A stretch of DNA of 11,489 nucleotides from Pseudomonadota bacterium (GCA_022360105.1 JAKSDL010000491.1:1-11489); one strand, 5' to 3'. Positions 1 through 6,124 are shown, counted from the first letter of the stretch. Made by a program: numbers and translations. The notes: generated by a model not told the origin, from the sequence alone.

Positions 1-2214
1 ATTTAAATCATGCTTGGCAATAGTTGCATCCTTGATCAGGTTGAAATAGCTTTCCTGCTTTGTTTCATCAAGTTCAAATTCACAATCTTCCATTGCAGAC
101 CGACATTTGATAATTCCGGCTTTCCTCTTCGGTTTCTGCTGCTTTAGTTTGGAAATACGGTGTTTTATGTATTCCTTATGATGTTTTTCATATGCTTGGC
201 TTTCCAGGTCTGAAACCTTAATGGCGTTTACTTTGGTATTGAATTCATCAATCCAGGCGCAGCCTATAACATTGTTGGAGGCATCGTGCATTTTGTTGTA
301 GACCGACCATCCGGATCTATATGCATTATAATATCCCTCAGCCATATCAGGTGGAATCGTCGCTGAAGATATCATCACCTTCCGACCTAACATACCTGCT
401 AAATGAATAAGTCTTCCGATTGCGATTAAATCGGCTCCTGTGAAATCGTCTATTTCATCAATGACAAGGTCTGAAGACATCAGTCGCAGTGAAGGGAGAA
501 TGAATCGACCTCCTCGTGTTGTTTCGGTTGCTCCCATCATGTGATCTATCGTGCAGGCCAGTACCGGAGCATGGAGGAACTTTCTATCCTTTTCAGAACT
601 CAGAACTGTGGATAGTTTCTCTTCTGGAATGTCACAATCAAAATCAATGTCTTCATCCATCAGCGCTTCAAGGGAAGACTCGGAACCGGATGATGCAAGG
701 CTTTCTGATTGCTCATCTTTTTTCGCCTGCTTATGCAAGTCAATCACAGCTTTTGAACCGATCAACACTGCCAATTCCGTATCATCAAGTCCGATTCTTT
801 CACGATACTCGTCTCCTGTTTGCAATGTCAGGGTTCTTAACCCCAGTGCCAGTACGTAGCGCAAACTTTGTCCGTCTTCAGATAAAGCCCTCATAACCTT
901 AGCATTAGCGACCGTTTTTCCACATCCTGTACTAGCCATATTGACCGCAAAAAAGCCGCATTTTTCAACATTTTCTTTGCTTTTCCAGCGGTTGATTTGC
1001 TCAACCGCTTTGTCTTGCCAGCGGTAAAGAGTGGAACTTGATCTTCTTAGAAATCGTATATCGTCAGTACGAGGAAGTTGTTTTTCAAAAACCGGTAAAT
1101 TATGAGCTATATTGATTGCAGTTTTAGCAACGTGAAAAAGATGTTCATCCAACTTTTGTCTGTAACCGGAATGATCACTATTAGCATACAAACTAACAGG
1201 CTCTTTCCATTTTTTATCTGCCTCCTTTTGAGAAGAGTAATAGTGATCGCCTAACATCAGGCAAAGCCTTGTGTGGTGAAGTATGGATCGATAGCTCCCA
1301 TCGTCATATGCCTCCTGAATCAGATTTAAGTTGTTTAGTAAACGTGATGCATGTTTCTGGACTTCTTTTCTCCATTTTCCACCTGATTCCAGCATTAATC
1401 CCTTTGGAAACGAAAAGCAGCTATCCAGTCTTTTCTTGTATTCATCCTCATCATAACGGTTTTCGTATCCCCAACTTTTTGTAATTCGCTTTAACATAAT
1501 TTCGATGTTGTCGGCATGATTATCTCTCCATTTATCGAGGTTATCGGCAACTGGAAGCCGATGATGGGCGAGTATCAGCCAACAAATTATTTTTGCTGCT
1601 GAAGGCAGATTATAGAGTGGCTTTTTCTCCTGGTTTTTTGCAATTTCAATGATTTTCGTTTCTTGAACCTCACCTTTGATTAAGTCAGTTAACCATTGTT
1701 CATCTGAATACCCGCCATTGTGCCGGATCAGGGCACGTAACAATAAACAAGTTATCCACTCGTGTCGTAAAGGATCTCCTTTGTATCTGTTCCCGCTTTT
1801 TGGATTTAACTTCTCTTGAAACAATGCGGAAGATTTACCCCAGTCATGGAATAGTCCAACAAACGCTGTCAGGGATTTGATTACAGGCAAATACTTCCAG
1901 TCATTCTCGAACTGATTATTCAAAATGTCTTTTTCAGTATAGTTCACCGGTACAAACCCTTGATCATTAAATTTATTCCTGTTTCCTACCACCCATAAAA
2001 ATTGGCTGCGAGATCGACTTCTGATCCAGTGACAGCTGACTGCGGTGTTTTTGGTAGCCGTTTTACGCAGTAGCTTTTTGACGGCTTTGAGCCCCTCTTC
2101 GGTGATGATGGTTTGCCAGGTGTTGTCGCCAATCCTATTGGCAAACGCGTCCAGCACCCTTCTGGTTTTTTTAAGGGCTTTCTTTTCACATTGAGAGACG
2201 AAGGTTACCATCAT
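1..2214 (-). CDS. cas3f: Type I-F Cas2-Cas3 fusion nuclease-helicase (5' 738 codons; C-terminus beyond window edge)
   Basis: I translated the minus strand from the ATG at 2214; the frame is open without a break to position 1, giving 738 residues. The family is usually about 1,050-1,100 residues, so roughly the last third is outside. Residues 1-95 form the Cas2-like domain typical of I-F fusions (SQCEKKALKKTRR, NTWQTIIT, KTATKNTAVSCHWIR). The HD nuclease begins near residue 110, with H123-D124 in LFHDWGK and the histidine pair H217-H218 in ILAHH. The SF2 helicase part shows Walker A STGCGKT at 428-434, DEID at 586-589, and MISSA as motif III. The protein is recruited by the Csy complex to degrade DNA and also joins Cas1 in spacer acquisition. 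A second ATG follows at once (2211). A purine run (AGAAGAG) about 12 nt upstream is the only possible ribosome site. It is separated from cas1 by 385 bp, although these genes normally adjoin, and it has its own promoter. Confidence 0.96.
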   Translation of the reverse strand, partial: MMVTFVSQCEKKALKKTRRVLDAFANRIGDNTWQTIITEEGLKAVKKLLRKTATKNTAVSCHWIRSRSRSQFLWVVGNRNKFNDQGFVPVNYTEKDILNNQFENDWKYLPVIKSLTAFVGLFHDWGKSSALFQEKLNPKSGNRYKGDPLRHEWITCLLLRALIRHNGGYSDEQWLTDLIKGEVQETKIIEIAKNQEKKPLYNLPSAAKIICWLILAHHRLPVADNLDKWRDNHADNIEIMLKRITKSWGYENRYDEDEYKKRLDSCFSFPKGLMLESGGKWRKEVQKHASRLLNNLNLIQEAYDDGSYRSILHHTRLCLMLGDHYYSSQKEADKKWKEPVSLYANSDHSGYRQKLDEHLFHVAKTAINIAHNLPVFEKQLPRTDDIRFLRRSSSTLYRWQDKAVEQINRWKSKENVEKCGFFAVNMASTGCGKTVANAKVMRALSEDGQSLRYVLALGLRTLTLQTGDEYRERIGLDDTELAVLIGSKAVIDLHKQAKKDEQSESLASSGSESSLEALMDEDIDFDCDIPEEKLSTVLSSEKDRKFLHAPVLACTIDHMMGATETTRGGRFILPSLRLMSSDLVIDEIDDFTGADLIAIGRLIHLAGMLGRKVMISSATIPPDMAEGYYNAYRSGWSVYNKMHDASNNVIGCAWIDEFNTKVNAIKVSDLESQAYEKHHKEYIKHRISKLKQQKPKRKAGIIKCRSAMEDCEFELDETKQESYFNLIKDATIAKHDLN

Positions 2215-2325
2215 GGTTTTTTACTCTTCTGTTTTCAGTCGATCTGAATATCTGTATACACTTCAATATTTTGTAATTCTTATCTGGAGAATGCTATATA
2301 ACTTCCTTGCTTATATTGATGAACT

Positions 2326-2355
2326 AATATAGACTTATTTTTCATTATTTGCCAA
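2326..2355 (-). promoter_or_regulatory. Predicted sigma70 promoter of cas2-3
   Basis: On the minus strand, -35 TTGGCA lies at 2355-2350 (5 of 6 to consensus) and -10 TATATT at 2331-2326 (5 of 6), separated by 18 bp. Transcription would begin near 2319 and leave a leader of about 105 nt before the cas2-3 ATG. This is the best promoter match in the 385-bp gap and points only at cas2-3. Its -35 box contains, on the opposite strand, the CC PAM and the first two bases of the site matched by the nearby pseudo-spacer. The promoter is predicted by eye; no start site has been mapped. Confidence 0.6.
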
Positions 2356-2378
2356 GTAATTTTATAGTTGAAATAAAA
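2352..2378 (+). promoter_or_regulatory. Self-target (PAM plus partial protospacer) of the mini-array guide, over the cas2-3 -35 box
   Basis: CC at 2352-2353 is the consensus I-F PAM, on the non-target strand immediately 5' of the protospacer. From 2354 on, the sequence equals the spacer (2530 on) at positions 1-5, 7-11 and 13-17. It differs at 6, 12 and then 18-21. Type I Cascade complexes ignore every sixth guide base, so the effective pairing is continuous for 17 positions. Beyond position 17 the match collapses, which predicts stable binding without the full R-loop needed for Cas2-3 attack. The site begins within the -35 hexamer and extends upstream, so bound Csy complex would block RNA polymerase. 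Its operator function is inferred. Confidence 0.72.
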
Positions 2379-2384
2379 TCATAG

Positions 2385-2400
2385 GTACAAAAATATGTAC
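2385..2400. repeat. Inverted repeat GTACA-N6-TGTAC upstream of the cas2-3 promoter
   Basis: GTACA (2385-2389) and TGTAC (2396-2400) form a perfect 5-bp dyad with a 6-bp spacer, about 30 bp upstream of the cas2-3 -35 box. The flanking ATAGGTACA (2381-2389) recurs on the minus strand at 4949-4941, upstream of the WYL regulator gene. It could be an operator for that regulator, but the arms are short and the region is AT-rich. Confidence 0.3.
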
Positions 2401-2440
2401 AGAGTAATAATTTTGTTTACATTGATCATGATATTGCAGA

Positions 2441-2465
2441 TGCTTTATGCAAAACCTGCTTTATG
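2441..2465 (+). repeat. Direct repeat of TGCTTTATG in the mini-array leader
   Basis: The 9-mer TGCTTTATG occurs at 2441-2449 and again at 2457-2465, a 16-bp period, 37 bp upstream of the first repeat. It lies where a leader or promoter for the mini-array would be. No convincing -35/-10 pair could be assigned here: TTTACA at 2416-2421 is a good -35 hexamer but has no matching -10 at 16-18 bp. Confidence 0.35.
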
Positions 2466-2501
2466 AACAAGGGCTCTTTTGTCAGCATCAAGTAATTCTT
2501 T

Positions 2502-2582
2502 ATTTACTGCCGTATAGGTAGCTTAGAAAAAGTATTTTTAAAGTTGCTCAAATTATGTACTGCCGAATAGGCAGCTTAAACT
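2502..2582 (+). CRISPR. Two-repeat degenerate type I-F mini-array inside the cas1/cas2-3 gap
   Basis: Repeat 1 spans 2502-2529 and repeat 2 spans 2555-2582; both resemble the 28-nt I-F repeat. Each has the Cas6f hairpin: CTGCC-GTATA-GGTAG (2507-2521, one G-U pair) and CTGCC-GAATA-GGCAG (2560-2574, perfect). Repeat 1 ends in the handle CTTAGAAA (2522-2529); repeat 2 ends in a diverged CTTAAACT. The 5' four bases of both repeats are diverged (ATTT and ATGT for GTTC). Thus the parts kept are those needed to excise one guide: the first handle and both stems. The spacer (2530-2554) is 25 nt instead of 32. The array reads opposite to the cas genes and converges on the 3' end of cas1. The main array is not in the window. 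Confidence 0.88.
2522..2574 (+). ncRNA. creR: Predicted CreR-like cas-regulating guide RNA (processed form)
   Basis: Cas6f cleavage at the 3' base of each hairpin would release a 53-nt RNA: an 8-nt handle (2522-2529), 25 nt of guide (2530-2554) and a 20-nt 3' part of repeat 2 with a perfect stem (2555-2574). Canonical I-F crRNAs are 60 nt. The guide pairs with the cas2-3 promoter site at 2352-2370 with a PAM. In known CreR systems a crRNA-like RNA with a partially matching pseudo-spacer lets Cascade repress its own operon, so repression is lifted when Cascade is titrated by array crRNAs or anti-CRISPRs. The role here is inferred from this match. Transcription and processing are unproven, and no clear promoter or terminator was found. 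Confidence 0.68.
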
Positions 2583-2599
2583 TTCATACTCTATCACAA

Positions 2600-3550
2600 T
2601 CAAACCTCCCAATCCTTCTTCAGAGCCACAGCCTTTACCTGATCGAACATGAAGTCCAGGGCTTTGTGGTCAGTGAATGCTTGCAGGCATTGTTGGCGGA
2701 ATTCCTGGTCGGTAGCGTTCTCTTTAGCGCAGATGAAGGACCAGGGGAGCACAATGGCATCTTTGACCAGATCAGCTACGTCAAATACCAACGCGCCGCG
2801 ACGGGTTTTACCGTGCATCACGGCAAAACCATGTGGAATGCCCAAAACCCACAAAGTGCAAGCGGCCAATCCATAGGCCAGGTAATTCCCGTGATTTAAA
2901 AAGCTGTTGGCAAGATCGGAGGACTCCCTGTTCCTGGTAAATTCCTTATTGAGGGTGATATCTGCGGCTAGTTTATAAAGCCTTTTTGTCAGTTCAGCCT
3001 CCAACTGGAGTAGTTTACCAACACTGGAAGCTTGTTCAATGTTGGATTTTGCGATTTCGAGGGCTTGCTGGACAAGCTCATCATCAGACATAAATCCTTC
3101 CTGTTTGAGATCCCTGCTTTTAGTCCACGTAGAAATGATGAAATCGATACGAGCTTTTTGAAAAACTTTTGCTACGGCAAGTCTTTTATCAGCATCAAAC
3201 CAGAAGGATAGCCAACCCTGAACATACTCAGTTGGTCGATATTCACTTTGGGGGTTGAGCCATTCTACTTCGGCTGCTGCCAACAAAGGTGTACCTCCCC
3301 CACCGCAAAAACCGATCAACACACCTGCAGAGGCCAGCATTCTGACTGCAGCCTGGGTTATAGACGTTCCTGTACCGAGCATTATCACAGTGGTATTGGC
3401 AATGGGGATGTTCCAATATTGATACTCCTTCCTATCTTCAGTGAGATACAATACACGACCGTCTTTTTGCATCACCCGACAATGTTCAAGATAATAGAGG
3501 TTGGCCCGTTTCGAATGCAAGATCGCTTTTAAGTCAGTCAGCTGTTCCAT
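2600..3550 (-). CDS. cas1: Type I-F CRISPR integrase Cas1
   Basis: This 316-residue protein is near the usual I-F Cas1 length of about 320. Cas1 forms the integrase that inserts new spacers at the leader end of the array, working in I-F with the Cas2 domain of Cas2-3. The N-terminal beta domain includes YWNIPIANTTVIMLGTGTSI (46-65) and the glycine-rich FCGGGGTP (81-88). The helical catalytic domain keeps the expected metal ligands: E184 in LQLEAELTKRLY, H246 in AVMHGKTRRG, and D257 and D260 in VFDVADLVKD. The start at 3550 fits the family N-terminus (TDLKAILHSKRANLYYLEHC), though no clear Shine-Dalgarno precedes it. Upstream (305 bp) is a WYL regulator on the same strand. Downstream, instead of abutting cas2-3, it is followed by 385 bp containing the mini-array and a separate cas2-3 promoter. 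Confidence 0.97.
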   Translation of the reverse strand: MEQLTDLKAILHSKRANLYYLEHCRVMQKDGRVLYLTEDRKEYQYWNIPIANTTVIMLGTGTSITQAAVRMLASAGVLIGFCGGGGTPLLAAAEVEWLNPQSEYRPTEYVQGWLSFWFDADKRLAVAKVFQKARIDFIISTWTKSRDLKQEGFMSDDELVQQALEIAKSNIEQASSVGKLLQLEAELTKRLYKLAADITLNKEFTRNRESSDLANSFLNHGNYLAYGLAACTLWVLGIPHGFAVMHGKTRRGALVFDVADLVKDAIVLPWSFICAKENATDQEFRQQCLQAFTDHKALDFMFDQVKAVALKKDWEV

Positions 3551-3665
3551 GTTTAGTTAATTGGTTGAGTTTTCTTTCTAAAAACAGATTGTTCTACAAA
3601 ACTAAAAAGAACCGATTCAAATTAATGAACGTTTTCAACATTCTCGATTGGGCTTGATCACCTAA

Positions 3666-3700
3666 CCTATGGTGACGCTCGCATGCTCGCTGACCATAGG
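3666..3700. repeat. Imperfect palindrome CCTATGGT-N19-ACCATAGG upstream of cas1
   Basis: Arms CCTATGGT (3666-3673) and ACCATAGG (3693-3700) are perfectly complementary. The 19-nt loop contains GCATGC flanked by direct copies of GCTCGC/CTCGC. It has the look of a REP-like intergenic hairpin. It would lie in the cas1 leader if transcription from the WYL gene continues into cas1. Confidence 0.7.
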
Positions 3701-3710
3701 CTAATATAAT

Positions 3711-3733
3711 GAACGCCTATAGCGTTCTTTTTC
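3711..3733 (+). terminator. Terminator-like hairpin, plus-strand orientation
   Basis: GAACGC (3711-3716), loop CTATA, GCGTTC (3722-3727), then TTTTTC. The stem plus T-run has the form of an intrinsic terminator for plus-strand transcription. Both neighbouring genes are on the minus strand, where the stem is followed only by ATTATATT. It might stop antisense transcripts that cross cas1, such as read-through from the mini-array, or act weakly in the minus direction after the WYL gene. Confidence 0.5.
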
Positions 3734-3855
3734 TTAAGCAAAGGTGGCGTTACTATTACGTTATTGTATTAAACATCATCCTTTCATAACTCTGTTAGGG
3801 CAAAAAACAATCCATCCCGAATAGGGTTGAGCATTGTTTATAATCGGATATATCC

Positions 3856-4860
3856 TTACCTATACTTGTCACTTAAGTTTTTCGCTATCTGCTTAAACTC
3901 CTTTCTGAGCATCTCCGGTTCCAAAACCTCCACGCCATCCCCAAAACCCAGCAACCACCATTTCAGGGCTGAACCAAACATTACTTTGGCTTCAAGCAAA
4001 ACCCTGCCGTCTTTTTGTTCGCTTAGTTTTTGATCGGATGAGAGTTTTGACTCGTATAAGTGGCCGGCAATACTGCTATCGAATAGTGCCTTGAGAATTA
4101 TGGGCTTGTTTTCAATAAGATATTGAAAAGCACCCTGTTCGATGTACGATTTCAATTCAAAACCCTTAGGAAGATCGGCAGGTTGTTCTGATATAACTGC
4201 TGATTTTATACGGTGTAATGCAAAATGTTGGATGGTGGCATTGTCCTTTTTTGTCGCCACAAGATAGACAACTTCCTGGTTGAAAACCAATCCCAGGGGA
4301 TTTAACACATACTGACTGGCACTTTTGGTATTTCGCTTTAAATAATCTATTTGAAGGATTGTTTCTTCGATGGTGCATTTAAAGACTGTTTCAAACACTT
4401 CCTGATTTATCTTTGGGGGTATCAATTGTACCCCCCTTGGAATGACGGATATTTTCTTGTTCCATTTGCCCCAGGTCGATTTTCCTTTTCTTTTAAGCAA
4501 GTGCTCCGCCCGTTGGAAATGGTGAGTCATAAAATTGAGCATGGACTGCGGTATCAGCCTTTTAAGAAACGATTCCACCAAGTTAAAGGTCAGTGCCGTC
4601 ATAACATCCATTTTCGGCATATCCCACAAGGACGCATCCCTGCTCCAACACCAGTATTTGGCATTTGAATGCGGTGTCTTGAAATCCACAATAGGAAAAA
4701 CCGAGCTGGTCTTATTCAAATCTCTTTGAATAGTTCTTAAATCCATCTTAAACCCTTCGTCCTCAAGTCGCTCCCTTAGGACATCCGCTGTAACAGAACC
4801 AGGCTCTCTCGGAATCATTCGCAGCATTACAATATTTCGAAGAATGGTTTCTTTTGGCAT
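3856..4860 (-). CDS. WYL-domain transcriptional regulator (HTH-WYL-WCX), CRISPR-associated
   Basis: This 334-residue protein has the YafY/PafC-like layout. Residues 1-65 form a winged helix-turn-helix with the recognition segment DLRTIQRDLNKTSSVFPI (40-57). The WYL domain spans about 152-225, with NPLGLVFNQEVVYLVATKKD (187-206), where the signature tripeptide reads VYL at 198-200. The WCX C-terminal part spans about 253-332, with the characteristic LGFGDGVEVLEPEMLRKEF (304-322). WYL proteins are ligand-responsive DNA-binding regulators, often coded next to CRISPR-Cas and other defence loci, and are thought to sense nucleic acids or nucleotides. It lies upstream of cas1 on the same strand with a 305-bp gap, so it is a plausible regulator of this locus. 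Whether it represses or activates cannot be told. No good Shine-Dalgarno precedes the ATG. Confidence 0.9.
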   Translation of the reverse strand: MPKETILRNIVMLRMIPREPGSVTADVLRERLEDEGFKMDLRTIQRDLNKTSSVFPIVDFKTPHSNAKYWCWSRDASLWDMPKMDVMTALTFNLVESFLKRLIPQSMLNFMTHHFQRAEHLLKRKGKSTWGKWNKKISVIPRGVQLIPPKINQEVFETVFKCTIEETILQIDYLKRNTKSASQYVLNPLGLVFNQEVVYLVATKKDNATIQHFALHRIKSAVISEQPADLPKGFELKSYIEQGAFQYLIENKPIILKALFDSSIAGHLYESKLSSDQKLSEQKDGRVLLEAKVMFGSALKWWLLGFGDGVEVLEPEMLRKEFKQIAKNLSDKYR

Positions 4861-5186
4861 ATTTTTGTATCTCGGAAATTAACGTATCATTCCATCCTGA
4901 CAAACAATGTCGTCATCATTTCTTAAAAAAACCGACATAATGTACCTATCGATGATGCCAGACGATGTCAAAGAAAAATGGTGAAAAGTGCATCAGCGTT
5001 TTTGATGAATAAAGAAATCTAATTCCTTAAGCTTCTGTTTTTATGCCATTTATGTTGATTTTTAATCCTGTAAAAGACGACTACGGATTTATTGATCCAT
5101 CGTTTTTGTTCATTTTCAATAGTAAAAACATATGGAAAAAACATATGGTTGATCGGTCTAGAAAATTTTCGGTTGGCGGTTTTTTT

Positions 5187-5214
5187 ATTTTAGATTTACG
5201 ATTTTAGATTTCAG
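5187..5214. repeat. Two tandem copies of a 14-bp unit ATTTTAGATTT(ACG/CAG)
   Basis: ATTTTAGATTTACG (5187-5200) is followed directly by ATTTTAGATTTCAG (5201-5214) and a partial third unit starting ATTTAC. A looser copy (TGTAGATTTGAG) lies near 5262. It is low-complexity intergenic DNA with no evident function. Confidence 0.75.
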
Positions 5215-5372
5215 ATTTACAGGTTGTGTTGCCATGCAACTGTATAAAACATTTTAAATTGTAGATTTGAGCCCACCTTTGGGTGAGGATTTAGTGTTTT
5301 GAATTAAACTAAGACCTCAGATAAAGAATTTGTGACGGCTAAAACAATCAACATACAGACTTATAACTTCGA

Positions 5373-5401
5373 TTGTGTTTTGCTTACTTTGGAGACATAA
5401 T
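5373..5401 (+). promoter_or_regulatory. Candidate promoter for the ICMT-like/DUF1285-like pair
   Basis: TTGTGT (5373-5378) and CATAAT (5396-5401) are separated by 17 bp. The -10 matches at 5 of 6 positions and the -35 at only 3 of 6. It lies about 52 bp upstream of the start codon at 5454. Confidence 0.35.
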
Positions 5402-5453
5402 TGCAGAACTCCTGAAGCGACAAATTTGATTAATATGGGCAGTAAAAAAGAAT

Positions 5454-6089
5454 ATGACCGGAGTTGATTACCTGTTATTAAGTTTGGTGTGGATTGGCTG
5501 GTGTGCTCTGCACAGTTTTATGATTGCCCGCTTTATACTGGAAGCCTGCGAAAACAGGTTGCATGGCCTGTATAAGTATCACCGGCTTTTCTATAATATT
5601 GTCTCGGTCATAACATTTGCAGCAGCCGGATTGTACACCCGCAGCCTGCCCGAGACTGTTATCTTCGGATTTTCCGGTGCTTGGGATCTGGTTAGAGTTA
5701 TCGTTTTCATTGGAGCTGTACTGCTTTTTGTTGGAGGAGTCTTGAGTTACGATATGCTTCAGTTTTCCGGTCTACGCCAGATCTTCTCAAACACCACTCA
5801 CAGGGTCCTAACCAGCACCGGTGAGTTCAAAACAGACGGTCTGTTGCGCATAACCCGACATCCCTGGTACCTGGCAGGAATATGTCTGATCTGGAGCAGT
5901 TCTGCGACTATTTCGGATATAGATCTGATCGCAAAAGTTATCTTCACCTTGTATTTTTTCATCGGCGCCATTCTCGAAGAACGCAAGCTGATCTGGCAAT
6001 TCGGTGATCAATATAAACATTATCAAAAAGAAGTCTCCATGCTGTTCCCCTTCAAATGGGTCTTTAAATCTATGCGTGGAAAAATGTGA
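5454..6089 (+). CDS. Integral membrane protein of the isoprenylcysteine carboxyl methyltransferase (ICMT)/NnrU-like superfamily
   Basis: This 211-residue protein has about five hydrophobic segments (roughly 4-24, 46-64, 78-98, 136-152 and 158-174). The C-terminal half carries the marks of ICMT/phospholipid-methyltransferase-like enzymes: RHPWYLAG (135-142), the acidic pair E175-E176 in LEERKLI, and FGDQYKHYQKEVSMLFPF (183-200). In this superfamily these residues bind S-adenosylmethionine and form the active site at the membrane. The N-terminal LVWIGWCALHSFM is reminiscent of NnrU-like proteins. The substrate is unknown; it may be a lipid, quinone precursor or small hydrophobic molecule, as prokaryotes generally lack prenylated CaaX proteins. 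The start follows a weak purine stretch. The next gene begins 35 bp downstream on the same strand, suggesting co-transcription. Confidence 0.82.
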   Translation: MTGVDYLLLSLVWIGWCALHSFMIARFILEACENRLHGLYKYHRLFYNIVSVITFAAAGLYTRSLPETVIFGFSGAWDLVRVIVFIGAVLLFVGGVLSYDMLQFSGLRQIFSNTTHRVLTSTGEFKTDGLLRITRHPWYLAGICLIWSSSATISDIDLIAKVIFTLYFFIGAILEERKLIWQFGDQYKHYQKEVSMLFPFKWVFKSMRGKM

Positions 6090-6124
6090 AAGCATTGCTT
6101 TCTGTTTTTTGTTGGATTTAATTC

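Larger units (their letters stand above)
3551..3855. other. Intergenic region between the WYL regulator and cas1
   Basis: This 305-bp gap has no credible gene. It carries two hairpins, described separately (3666-3700 and 3711-3733). I looked for a minus-strand promoter for cas1 and found no convincing pair; TTGAAA near 3639 lacks a -10 at 16-18 bp. I found no second PAM-flanked match to the mini-array spacer here, so cas1 seems not to be a direct target of the guide. Confidence 0.7.
4861..5453. other. Intergenic region between divergent WYL regulator and ICMT-like gene
   Basis: This 593-bp AT-rich spacer separates the CRISPR region from the plus-strand genes. On the minus strand a perfect -35 hexamer TTGACA lies at 4971-4966, but 17 bp on there is only TAGGTA, so a WYL promoter is uncertain. 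GACAT (4934-4938) and ATGTC (4964-4968) form a short dyad around it. Other items are a paired AAACATATGG near 5125-5150, a short tandem repeat (5187-5214), a small hairpin GTTGC-CAT-GCAAC (5228-5240) and a candidate plus-strand promoter (5373-5401). No convincing gene was seen. Confidence 0.6.

Noticed and set aside
516..896. Plus-strand open frames inside the cas2-3 region (for example 516-896 and 551-859)
   Set aside because: They lie antisense to the intact, motif-bearing cas2-3 frame and encode nothing recognisable.
2416..2484. Plus-strand promoter for the mini-array (TTTACA at 2416 or TTGTCA at 2479)
   Set aside because: Neither has an acceptable -10 at 16-18 bp upstream of the first hairpin, so no promoter is called.
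2502..2582. Mini-array as a guide of a Tn7-like I-F transposon (CAST) or phage-borne solo repeat
   Set aside because: CAST I-F systems lack cas1 and cas2-3; both are present and intact here, no tns genes are seen, and the spacer matches the cas2-3 promoter rather than an attachment-site gene.
2502..2582. Mini-array as a mere relic of an old array
   Set aside because: Possible in principle, but the stems and first handle are kept, and the PAM-flanked match with mismatches only at positions 6 and 12 would then be an extraordinary coincidence.
5043..5207. 54-codon plus-strand frame starting MPFMLIFNPVKDDYGF
   Set aside because: It has no ribosome site, runs into the 14-bp tandem repeat and resembles no known protein; chance is likely in this AT-rich spacer.
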